A DNA stretch of 23,411 bases from positions 1 to 23,411 of the forward strand of contig CALCOR010000286.1 of NCBI GenBank assembly GCA_937897085.1. The letters are read 5' to 3'. This DNA is from an uncultured euryarchaeote (lineage in GTDB: Archaea; Thermoplasmatota; Poseidoniia; Poseidoniales; Thalassarchaeaceae). The position numbers and the translations under genes are program-made. This document shows positions 14,400 to 21,969 of the stretch, piece after piece. Below the pieces are notes generated by a model. It had not been told where the DNA came from. It ran no database searches and was given only the letters and a program-made list of their open reading frames with translations. Each line of letters begins with the position of its first letter. The first letter of the stretch is position 1.

Positions 14400-16034
14400 A
14401 TGGTCGACGTCACCATAGTCGGCTCAGGGATAGCTGGACTGTTCGTTTCGCTCAGATGCGCACGCGCCGGCCATCAGGTGGCGCTGGTCACCAAGAAGGA
14501 ACTGACTGACTCCTCCACCAACTGGGCACAGGGAGGCATAGCTGGCATTCTCGACTCCTCTGACGAGGAAGCCGTGCAGGCTCATGTCCAGGATACGCTG
14601 GCTGCCGGAGACGGGCTGTGCGACGAGCGCATCGCCAACATCGTAGCCAGCGAGGCGGCCTACCGCATCGCCGACCTCATCGCAGAGGGTGTGGAATTCG
14701 ACCAGGACCAGGAGGGAGAGTACGATCTCGCCATGGAGGGTGGCCACCAACGCCGGAGGATCCTGCACACCAGAGATGCGACCGGGGCTGAGATCGAAAG
14801 GGCGCTCATCCAAGGATGCCGCAGCGAACCCCGTATCACCATCCACGAGGACTGCCTGGCCCTCGACCTGATTCTAGAAGACCAGCACGCGGACGAACGC
14901 AGGGTCGTCGGCCTCTGGTGCCTGGGGGGTGACAACCAGCCCTTCACCCTGCCCAGCCGTGCTGTCCTGTTGGCCACAGGGGGTGCTGGGCAACTGTTCC
15001 GCCAGACCACCAACCCGACGGTCGCGACGGGTGACGGGGTCGCCATGGCTGTGCGCGCCGGCGCGTCCGTGAAGGATCTCGAGTTCGTTCAGTTCCACCC
15101 CACAGCCCTCGCTCTTGCAGGTGACCGACCGTTCCTGATCACAGAAGCCCTCAGAGGAGATGGTGCCGTTTTGATGACCAAGGAGGAACACCAGCGCTGG
15201 ATACAGACCGACCGAACTGCGCCACCTGCCTCACAATCGTTCATGATCAAACACCATGCGAACGGTAGTCTGGCGACAAGAGACATCGTCGCTCGCGCGT
15301 GTGACTCCGAGATGAAGCGGAGCGGAGATGAGCACGTGCTGCTGGTGACTGAACACCTTGACGGCGAGGAACTCGCCGAGCGCTTTCCTACCATCGCCCA
15401 GAGATTGCAGCGTCACGGGCTCGAACTCGGACGCGACCCGCTGCCAGTGGCGCCGGCCGCACACTATCTGGTTGGAGGGCTCGCCGTCAATGAATGGGGC
15501 GAAGTGTGGCAGCGCGACCTCGCGGCTGCTGACCCGACCAACACAAGCCGCTCAGGGAACGTGCTCGCGGGGCTGTACGCAATCGGCGAGACATCCTGCA
15601 CCGGTCTGCATGGAGCAAATCGATTGGCTTCGAACTCTCTACTCGAAGCGGTCGTCTTCAGCCATCGGGCGGGCGCACGAGTCATAGAGGGACTGAGTGA
15701 AGATCCGGAACCACCGCAGGTGGATCTCCCTGACTGGAGAGTTGACGGACTCACCGACCTTGAGGAGCACGCACCACTGGTACACGACCGCGCTCAACTC
15801 AGATCGACCATGAGCGACGACGTCGGCCTCGTCAAGCGCGATGCACGCCTACATAGGGCCATCCGCCGACTCGACCTGCTCTCCGAGGAGGTGGAGCGCA
15901 TCTGGCTGCGCTGTCGTCCGACCGTCGAACTCGTCGAATTGCGCAACATGGTCCTTCTGGCGAGACTTGTGACCGCAGCATCACTCGCGCGCCGCAAAAA
16001 CGTAGGGCTGCACCACAATCTCGACCTCGCATAG
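14400..16034 (+). CDS. nadB: L-aspartate oxidase
   Basis: This FAD enzyme oxidises L-aspartate to iminoaspartate, the first step of de novo NAD synthesis. The product is 544 residues, a normal length. Motifs in order: FAD-binding GSGIAGL (8-14), TDSSTNWAQGGIA (36-48), MEGGHQRRRILHTRDATG (112-129), LATGGAGQLF, FVQFHPTAL, LATRDIVARAC, PAAHYLVGG, and the NadB-type end GLHGANRLASNSLLEAVVFSHRAG, which separates it from succinate dehydrogenase flavoproteins. The C-terminal helical domain is complete. Start choice: ATG 14400 has AGAGGG nearby upstream and begins directly at the FAD-binding strand; the frame is open to 14334, but that extension has no family likeness. nadA and nadC are not in the window. 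cspA follows 64 bases later on the same strand. Confidence 0.95.
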   Translation: MVDVTIVGSGIAGLFVSLRCARAGHQVALVTKKELTDSSTNWAQGGIAGILDSSDEEAVQAHVQDTLAAGDGLCDERIANIVASEAAYRIADLIAEGVEFDQDQEGEYDLAMEGGHQRRRILHTRDATGAEIERALIQGCRSEPRITIHEDCLALDLILEDQHADERRVVGLWCLGGDNQPFTLPSRAVLLATGGAGQLFRQTTNPTVATGDGVAMAVRAGASVKDLEFVQFHPTALALAGDRPFLITEALRGDGAVLMTKEEHQRWIQTDRTAPPASQSFMIKHHANGSLATRDIVARACDSEMKRSGDEHVLLVTEHLDGEELAERFPTIAQRLQRHGLELGRDPLPVAPAAHYLVGGLAVNEWGEVWQRDLAAADPTNTSRSGNVLAGLYAIGETSCTGLHGANRLASNSLLEAVVFSHRAGARVIEGLSEDPEPPQVDLPDWRVDGLTDLEEHAPLVHDRAQLRSTMSDDVGLVKRDARLHRAIRRLDLLSEEVERIWLRCRPTVELVELRNMVLLARLVTAASLARRKNVGLHHNLDLA

Positions 16035-16098
16035 ACGATATGAAGCCACCCTCTGCACGGGTTAGGATGAAGTAGTAGATGTGTGGCGACGTGACTTT

Positions 16099-16293
16099 AT
16101 GGCACAAGGCACTGTGAAGTGGTTCAACCAGATGAAGGGCTTCGGTTTCATCGAGCGTGACGAAGGGGCTGACCTCTTCGTTCACAAGTCCGAAGTTGAA
16201 GGAACGATAAAAGACGGAGACACAGTTGAGTTCGAAGTTGGAGAAACAGACAAGGGACCCAATGCGACAAACGTCCGGAAGATCGACGACTGA
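16099..16293 (+). CDS. Cold-shock-domain protein (CspA-like)
   Basis: This 64-residue single cold-shock domain binds single-stranded RNA or DNA as an RNA chaperone. It shows GTVKWFNQMKGFGFIE with the RNP1-like KGFGFIER, then DLFVHKSEV (RNP2), and ends VEFEVGETDKGPNATNVRKI, the complete five-strand pattern of bacterial CspA. The ATG at 16099 begins MAQGTVKW; a GTG at 16081 would add six residues with no family support. The ribosome-binding site is weak (GTGAC). CspA-like proteins are absent from many archaea but known in some mesophilic lineages, so transfer from bacteria is likely at some past time. Confidence 0.95.
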   Translation: MAQGTVKWFNQMKGFGFIERDEGADLFVHKSEVEGTIKDGDTVEFEVGETDKGPNATNVRKIDD

Positions 16294-16318
16294 ACACACA
16301 CACCAACAAAAGGATTCT

Positions 16319-16353
16319 GATTGGCTAATGGCTGAGCGGAGCCTAGGTCAATC
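16319..16353 (-). terminator. Imperfect hairpin between convergent cspA and panE
   Basis: GATTG (16319-16323) pairs with CAATC (16349-16353), and GGCT (16330-16333) with AGCC (16340-16343); the bases between are mostly mismatched or wobble pairs. On the minus strand CCTTTTG follows after seven bases. It overlaps the panE stop. It is a weak candidate that could serve both genes. Confidence 0.3.
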
Positions 16354-17301
16354 GGTTTGGAGTGAATGCTCGATTCCTTTCACCATCGTGAGTAACTGCT
16401 GGTTCAGTGGCGTGGGGATGCCGTGCTCTTCGGCCATGCGCACCACTTCACCACAAATCGCATCGATTTCCGTGGTGCGCCCAGCCATCACGTCCTGCAG
16501 CATCGAGCAGCGGTTGTCTGCGGTGGCGCCGAGCACCTCATCCAGCCGCCGCTCAAGGTCGATGTCTGAGAGGTCGATTCCTTCGGCGGCCACGACCAGC
16601 GCCGCTTCGTGCATAGCCGCCTGAGCCTGGTCACGCAGATCGGAGCGAGACAGGATCTCGCCGTTGCGCACTCCGCAGATGGCAGCGAGAGGATTGATGG
16701 CCACGTTCAGCAGCAGTTTGAGCATCAGAGTTCTGTAGATGTCATCGACCCAGTTCGGTGACAACCCGGCGTCGTAGAGCAGACGGACCAACTCCCGCAC
16801 GCGTGAATCCTCGGCGGCGAGGTCGCTGCCTTGCAGCACACCCAACTCGATGCTGCCGCGCCCGGTCCAGCAAATCTCCCCCGGAGTGGAACGCAGGGCT
16901 GCGTGTGTGGTGCTGCCACCGAGCACACGGTGGCGACCCAGCCGGGTTGTGAGCACCTGTGCGTGTCCAATCCCGTTCTGTAGGCTGATCGCTATACCAT
17001 TCGGTCGCAGCAGGGCCTGTGCGATTAGTGCCAGCCCAGGGGTGGAGTCGGCCTTGCCGCACACCAACGCGACATCAGCACACCCGAGCAGGGGCTCGGC
17101 CGGTTCGCCCTCGGAAACCACCCAGCGGTCGGGCAAGACCTGCTCCATCTTTCCGTCAGCGGCCTCGAGTTGTAGACCGACGCTAGCGAGCATCCGCGCT
17201 GTGTCACCGCGCGCATAGAGCAGCAGGTCGGCGTCGGTGGTGGCCAGCCGCGCCGCGACCAGTCCACCTATCGCGCCGACCCCTAGCACAGCCACGCGCA
17301 C
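16348..17301 (-). CDS. panE: 2-dehydropantoate 2-reductase (ketopantoate reductase)
   Basis: It reduces ketopantoate to pantoate with NAD(P)H, on the way to coenzyme A. The product is 317 residues, a normal length. The Rossmann motif GVGAIGG is at 7-13. Active-site positions are present: Asn109 in SLQNG, Lys195 in LKLLLNVAINPL, and Glu278 in SMLQDVMAGRTTEIDAICG. The start is GTG at 17301, four bases after the upstream stop, supported by a very strong ribosome-binding site, GAGGGGTGATC, inside the end of the upstream gene. It is last in the run atpA-atpB-atpD-membrane protein-panE. Confidence 0.94.
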   Translation of the reverse strand: MRVAVLGVGAIGGLVAARLATTDADLLLYARGDTARMLASVGLQLEAADGKMEQVLPDRWVVSEGEPAEPLLGCADVALVCGKADSTPGLALIAQALLRPNGIAISLQNGIGHAQVLTTRLGRHRVLGGSTTHAALRSTPGEICWTGRGSIELGVLQGSDLAAEDSRVRELVRLLYDAGLSPNWVDDIYRTLMLKLLLNVAINPLAAICGVRNGEILSRSDLRDQAQAAMHEAALVVAAEGIDLSDIDLERRLDEVLGATADNRCSMLQDVMAGRTTEIDAICGEVVRMAEEHGIPTPLNQQLLTMVKGIEHSLQTD

Positions 17302-17303
17302 CT

Positions 17304-17314
17304 GATCACCCCTC
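17304..17314 (-). promoter_or_regulatory. Strong ribosome-binding site for panE
   Basis: GAGGGGTGATC is almost the full complement of the 16S rRNA 3' end. It overlaps the last codons and stop of the upstream membrane-protein gene, and it decides the GTG start at 17301. Confidence 0.7.
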
Positions 17315-19888
17315 GTCGAACCCCGGTCCGCAGGCGCCCGCAGCCTCGGGAGTCAAGCAATGGGCCGCGAGATTGAGCACCGCCGCACCATTGTCGATAT
17401 CCAACCATGCGAGGCGCAGCACAGCATCGTCAGTCGCCGGCCCAACACCGATTATCATCGATTCTGACTCCCCTGAATGCACCGTCGGAACGATTACGTC
17501 TCCCCAAGCGAAATCTGAGCGCACGTCACCCGAATAGCGGACCTGGATGGTGATGTTCTCTTCGCCGAGATTGAACAGTTCGACATCCTTGTCGGGCAGG
17601 GCGATGCCGCCCCATCCCCACTCGATTTCACCACCCACTCCGATAGCCAACGCGGGCCCAGGCACCAGTGAGAAGTACTGCGATACCGGCAGCACGGCAT
17701 CCGCATCACCGTCACACACCGCCAGCACCCCCTCCGCCGGTAACAGCAGCGAGAGATTCGCACCGCTGACAAGGTCGGGGACTCTCATCATCGCCTGCTT
17801 GTAGGCCTCCCATACGTAGACGCCGTCCTCGATTCCCGGTTCCCTCGCGGCATCGGTTCGAGAGCATGCCAGCTCACCTTCGCCGAGTTCCAGTTCCGCT
17901 GCCGTATGCAACCATGTGGGAATCCACATCTGCTCACCATGAGCGTGCCACCCGAGGACGGGGGAGGGCAGCAGGGCGAGTGGGACGTCCAGTCGGAGCG
18001 GCCAGGTGAACGCACTCCCGTCGTCGAGCGTCAGCGTCAGCGGCAGCAACGCGCCATGCACATCTCTCTCGAGCGCAACCAGTGCACCCTCTGCGCCGCG
18101 CACGCACACCATGTGAGAGTCGGAGACCGGGTTGAACGCCGAATCGGGAGGAGTTTCGACCGTCCACAGTGGGTGGGCCAGACTCAGGTTACCGGGCATG
18201 CTGTCAGCGGAGATCGAGATGTTGCTGCACAGCAGCGGGAGGGAGCGGGCGGCGTAGGTCCCCCAATCGCCCTCGAACTTCCAATCAGGTCCGCTCGGGC
18301 GCAGGTCCGTTACAGGAACCAGTCTGATGGTGTGACTGCGCACCTGCATGCCTTCACGTACAAGCAGCACGAGGTCAGTGGGAGTCAGTTCCGAGCCATC
18401 GGAAGGGAGCACGGCCTCGATCAGCAGTTCTCCATCACTGAGTGGGTCGACATGACCCGCTGAACAGGTGGTCGGGAGCGAATGGTTGGCAGCAGTTCCC
18501 GGGTCACAGGTGAGCGTCACGTTCCATCCGTCGCGTGGCGGGGAGAGCCACGCGGACACCAGCACATCGCGACCGTGCACACCAATCAGGTCAATGGTGA
18601 GTTCCAGCGAGTTCTGCTCGCCCGCTGCCCAGTCAATCTCGTCGGGCCAGTCGAGCGCCACACCTTCTTCCCAATCGGCCACCGGTGCCACCGCCTGCAT
18701 CCCCGGGAAGGCGATCAGCAGGGCGAACACAGCCAGTGCCGCCAGCCGCATCTGCGCGGGTGGTTCCAACGGAGCGACCTCATCGAGCAACAGCGGCAGG
18801 TTCTGACCCGCGTCCTGATTGAACGTCCGCCACGCACCGAGAGCGAACACGATGAACCACGGCATGAAATCCGAGATGACCAACGAGAACATGGCAGCGA
18901 GCATGAACAGCCCCAGCATGCTCAGTTGCAGCGGCTGCTGGAGCATGCGTTCCGGCCCCAGCAGAGCGGTCAGCAGTCGATGTCCCGGGAAGCCGGGCAC
19001 GGGAATCAGCAGCAGCCATCCGAACAGCATCAGCGTCTGGCCGGCGAGTGCCAGCGGGTGCAACCAGGCCGAGCGTAGAGCGAGAACATCGAGTGGGATG
19101 AACGACAGCGAGAGCAACTGAACGAGCGCGTTGAGTTGAATCTGGATCGGGGCTTCGCGCAGAGCGGGTGCAGTGGTCGGCGTGAACAGCAGTCCGGCGA
19201 GAGTGTAGAGCAGTCCCAGCGTGAGCAGCGCGAGCGGCATCACCAGGCTGACCTGAGCAAGCCTGAGGCGATTGGGCCACGGCAACTGTTCGAGATTGCG
19301 TTGGTTGAGCAGCCCGATCAGACTGAACGGCCAGAAGGGTGTCGAGGTCTGGATGATGAACGGAACGGCGACCGGCAGCAGGTGGTCGGTGTCCACAGCG
19401 AAGCGAGCAGCCACCCTCTTGCGAATGGAGGATACGAGCAGCAGCGCGCCGGTGAGCGGGAGCGCGAACGAGGCGAACGCCCGCTCAAGCACCCACGCAT
19501 CGAGCAGTTGCGCCTCAGCGTTCTGGTGCGTCACCCAGGCAGCCCCAGAGGCCCAGGAGAACAGGAACGTGAGCATCCAGGCAGCGTACTGCAGGCGACG
19601 CGGCAGCGCAGGTATGTCGTACGGTTCGGGAATCAGCGAAATCGACCACGGATCGCCTTCGCGCAGACTCGCTCTCCATCCGAGTCTGGTCAGATGCTGG
19701 TCGAGTTCCTCCGCCTGCCGATGCACATTCTCGCCCTTGCGCGGTCGCACATCCCAGCCGTAGTGGATTCCAGATGCCTCCTCGTGGACGATGAAGTAGC
19801 GCTCGACGATGACGGTGAGGAACTCTCGTTGACTCCACGAATGGCGATGCACCTTCAGCGGCTTCAGTGGTGCATCGTCGGCGGACAT
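17306..19888 (-). CDS. Pseudo site-2 protease (M50-like membrane protein without catalytic residues) with large extracytoplasmic domain
   Basis: The product is 860 residues from ATG 19888. The N-terminal soluble domain (to ~95; RLGWRASLREGDPWSISLIPEP) resembles the one before the membrane core in archaeal site-2 proteases. The core (~100-400) keeps the M50 layout: where the family has HELGHxxAAR this protein has SSIRKRVAAR (153-162); then WPNRLRLAQVSLVMPLALLTLGLL for the PNR...D...AGPLAG segment; then HPLALAG (277-283) and LIPVPGFPGHRLL (294-306) for HPLA.AG and LLP..LDGGH. Both zinc histidines, the catalytic glutamate and the LDG aspartate are gone, so it cannot be a metalloprotease. After the last membrane segment (~381-400) come about 455 beta-rich residues, probably outside, with eight cysteines and several NxS/T sites. 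An ATG at 19915 is an alternative start overlapping the atpD stop. It may bind proteins rather than cut them. Confidence 0.75.
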   Translation of the reverse strand: MSADDAPLKPLKVHRHSWSQREFLTVIVERYFIVHEEASGIHYGWDVRPRKGENVHRQAEELDQHLTRLGWRASLREGDPWSISLIPEPYDIPALPRRLQYAAWMLTFLFSWASGAAWVTHQNAEAQLLDAWVLERAFASFALPLTGALLLVSSIRKRVAARFAVDTDHLLPVAVPFIIQTSTPFWPFSLIGLLNQRNLEQLPWPNRLRLAQVSLVMPLALLTLGLLYTLAGLLFTPTTAPALREAPIQIQLNALVQLLSLSFIPLDVLALRSAWLHPLALAGQTLMLFGWLLLIPVPGFPGHRLLTALLGPERMLQQPLQLSMLGLFMLAAMFSLVISDFMPWFIVFALGAWRTFNQDAGQNLPLLLDEVAPLEPPAQMRLAALAVFALLIAFPGMQAVAPVADWEEGVALDWPDEIDWAAGEQNSLELTIDLIGVHGRDVLVSAWLSPPRDGWNVTLTCDPGTAANHSLPTTCSAGHVDPLSDGELLIEAVLPSDGSELTPTDLVLLVREGMQVRSHTIRLVPVTDLRPSGPDWKFEGDWGTYAARSLPLLCSNISISADSMPGNLSLAHPLWTVETPPDSAFNPVSDSHMVCVRGAEGALVALERDVHGALLPLTLTLDDGSAFTWPLRLDVPLALLPSPVLGWHAHGEQMWIPTWLHTAAELELGEGELACSRTDAAREPGIEDGVYVWEAYKQAMMRVPDLVSGANLSLLLPAEGVLAVCDGDADAVLPVSQYFSLVPGPALAIGVGGEIEWGWGGIALPDKDVELFNLGEENITIQVRYSGDVRSDFAWGDVIVPTVHSGESESMIIGVGPATDDAVLRLAWLDIDNGAAVLNLAAHCLTPEAAGACGPGFDEG

Positions 19889-19890
19889 GT

Positions 19891-19907
19891 CGGACCCTTC
19901 GGGTCCG
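19891..19907 (-). promoter_or_regulatory. Hairpin enclosing the ribosome-binding site of the pseudo-protease gene
   Basis: CGGACCC-GAA-GGGTCCG on the minus strand is a perfect 7-bp stem with a three-base loop, between the atpD stop (19917-19915) and ATG 19888. The only purine-rich site before that ATG, GAAGGG, lies in its loop and 3' arm. Ribosomes finishing atpD would open it. Confidence 0.55.
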
Positions 19908-19914
19908 CCACTCA

Positions 19915-20532
19915 TCACTTGTTCTTGAACCGCTTGAGGCGGAACGTCTCTTCGCGCTCGACCTCTTCAAGCCGCAGTTGGATGAAATCACGGGCCTCTT
20001 CCATCTCTGGGATGACCTTGAACTCGAGCGCATTCACGCGCCGCTTGGTCGCCTCGATCTCCACCAGCAGCCGCTTCAGCGTCGATTCCATCTCGGCAGC
20101 CTTGACGATGCTCTCGATTAGTGTCCCATAGGCGTCGGCGGCCTCATCCAGATAGGGTGAACCCCCGACCAGACCCAAGCCTCGCTCGATCATCGTCTGC
20201 GACAGGTGAGAACCCTCCACTGAGGGGACAACCACGCCCATGATGTTGCGACGCCGGACCACCACCTCCGGGTGCTGGGAAACCGCAATCGCCGCGCTCT
20301 TGACAGCCAGTCCACCTTCGAGCGCGGAAGCGAGCGAAATCGCCTGAATCGCCTCGCGGTAGGTCACGACCAGCCCTTCCTTGGCGGTGATCATCTCGGA
20401 GAGCAGTGTGCGGAACTCATGGAACAGTCCATCGCGTTTCATCTTCAGCAGTTGGTAACCGTTCTGCGTCTGCGTGATGCGGCGCTTGAGGTTGATGAGC
20501 TCGCTGCGTGTCGGTTGGATGTCCAGCGCCAT
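19915..20532 (-). CDS. atpD: A-type ATP synthase subunit D
   Basis: This is the central-stalk rotor subunit that links the A3B3 head to the membrane ring. The product is 205 residues, a normal length. Conserved ends are clear: PTRSELINLKRRITQTQNGYQLLKMKRDGL at the start and VNALEFKVIPEMEEARDFIQLRLEEVEREETFRLKRFK at the end, both long helices that form the antiparallel coiled coil. The ATG at 20532 has a perfect ribosome-binding site AAGGAGGTGA. It follows atpB by 41 bases. Confidence 0.96.
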   Translation of the reverse strand: MALDIQPTRSELINLKRRITQTQNGYQLLKMKRDGLFHEFRTLLSEMITAKEGLVVTYREAIQAISLASALEGGLAVKSAAIAVSQHPEVVVRRRNIMGVVVPSVEGSHLSQTMIERGLGLVGGSPYLDEAADAYGTLIESIVKAAEMESTLKRLLVEIEATKRRVNALEFKVIPEMEEARDFIQLRLEEVEREETFRLKRFKNK

Positions 20533-20573
20533 CTATCTCACCTCCTTCCTGTATCACCACGGGTTCTCGCGAC

Positions 20574-21956
20574 TCACTCCTTCTTCTCGGTCGGATGGTA
20601 CTTGTCGATCCACTTCTGGTCAAGCCTGACGAGATACTTCGTGTTCACGTTGGTGAGCAAATCCCAAGACAGGTCGAGCGTCTCGAAGATGGTGCGCTCC
20701 TCGTCACGACCCTGACGCAGGAACTTGTCCTCGAAGATGTCGGCGAACTTCAGCATCTGCAGGTCACGCTCGTTGAGCGCATCCTCACCGACGATGGCCA
20801 CCAGCCCTCTGAGTTCCTTGCCCTGCGCATAAGCGGCGTAGAGCTGGTCAGACACCGACTTGTGGTCCTCACGGGTCTTGCCCTCACCGATGCCCGCGTT
20901 CATCAGGCGGGACAGGGAGGGAAGCACGTTGATCGGCGGGTAGATGCCCTTCTGGTGCAACTCTCGCGAGATGACCACCTGACCTTCGGTGATGTAACCG
21001 GAGAGGTCGGGGATGGGGTGGGTGATATCGTCGCCGGGCATCGTCAGGATGGGGAACTGGGTGATTGACCCCTTCTTTCCCTTCACCATGCCAGCACGCT
21101 CGTACATCATCGCCAAATCGGTGTACATGTAACCGGGATATCCACGCCGTCCGGGAACCTCTTCACGGGCGGCTCCGATCTGCCTCAACGACTCGCAATA
21201 GTTCGTCATGTCAGTGTAGATGACGAGCACGTGGTAGTCATGCTCGAATGCCAGGTATTCGGCGGCGGTCAGTGCCAGACGAGGCGTGATCAACCGCTCG
21301 ACAGCCGGGTCGTCAGCCAGATTCACGAACAGCACCGCGTTCTCCAGCGCACCGGTGCGCTCGAGGTCGTGCACGAAGAAGTTGTACTCCTCGGCGGTGA
21401 TGCCCATGGCGCAGAACACGACGATGAACTGCTCGTCGGAGGAGATGATCTTCGCTTGACGAGCGATCTGTAGCGCGATGTCGTTGTGTGGTAGTCCTGA
21501 AGCGGAGAAGATCGGCAGTTTCTGGCCGCGCACCAGCGTGGTGCAGCAGTCGATGGCCGAGATTCCCGTCTGGATGAACTCCTCTGGCATCTCGCGGCTG
21601 TAGGGGTTGATCGCCGCGCCGATGATGTCGGCGTTCTTCTCCGCCACGATCTCCGGTCCGTCGTCTCTGGGTTTCCCAGAGCCGGACAGGATGCGCCCGA
21701 CAAGGCCCTTGCTCACAGGCAGTTTGAACACGTCACCGAGGAATTTCACTCCGGTCTGCAGATTGATTCCGGCGGTTCCTTCGAACACCTGCACGGCGAC
21801 CATGTCGTCGCTGGTGTCCAGCACCTGTCCGTTCTTGGTGCTGCCATCTGCCATGCGCAGGCTGACAATCTCGCCGAAGGCGACAGGTTCGGTATCTGTG
21901 AGGAAGACCAGCGGTCCCTTCACGTCGGTTATGGTTCGGTATTCTTTCGCACTCAT
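20574..21956 (-). CDS. atpB: A-type ATP synthase subunit B
   Basis: This is the non-catalytic nucleotide-binding subunit of the A3B3 head. The product is 460 residues, a normal length. Typical features: [33 protein letters not shown] segment ([31 protein letters not shown]), and [11 protein letters not shown] in place of a working P-loop, as expected for B subunits. [44 protein letters not shown] and [21 protein letters not shown] follow. The ATG at 21956 has AAGGAGGG upstream, which overlaps the end of atpA. Confidence 0.97.
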   Translation of the reverse strand: MSAKEYRTITDVKGPLVFLTDTEPVAFGEIVSLRMADGSTKNGQVLDTSDDMVAVQVFEGTAGINLQTGVKFLGDVFKLPVSKGLVGRILSGSGKPRDDGPEIVAEKNADIIGAAINPYSREMPEEFIQTGISAIDCCTTLVRGQKLPIFSASGLPHNDIALQIARQAKIISSDEQFIVVFCAMGITAEEYNFFVHDLERTGALENAVLFVNLADDPAVERLITPRLALTAAEYLAFEHDYHVLVIYTDMTNYCESLRQIGAAREEVPGRRGYPGYMYTDLAMMYERAGMVKGKKGSITQFPILTMPGDDITHPIPDLSGYITEGQVVISRELHQKGIYPPINVLPSLSRLMNAGIGEGKTREDHKSVSDQLYAAYAQGKELRGLVAIVGEDALNERDLQMLKFADIFEDKFLRQGRDEERTIFETLDLSWDLLTNVNTKYLVRLDQKWIDKYHPTEKKE

Positions 21957-21969
21957 CTAAATCCCTCCT

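Noticed and set aside
19136..20131. Open plus-strand frame of 331 codons
   Set aside because: It is antisense to the pseudo-protease and atpD. The translation is rich in Arg, Gln and Glu without any motif, as expected of a shadow frame.
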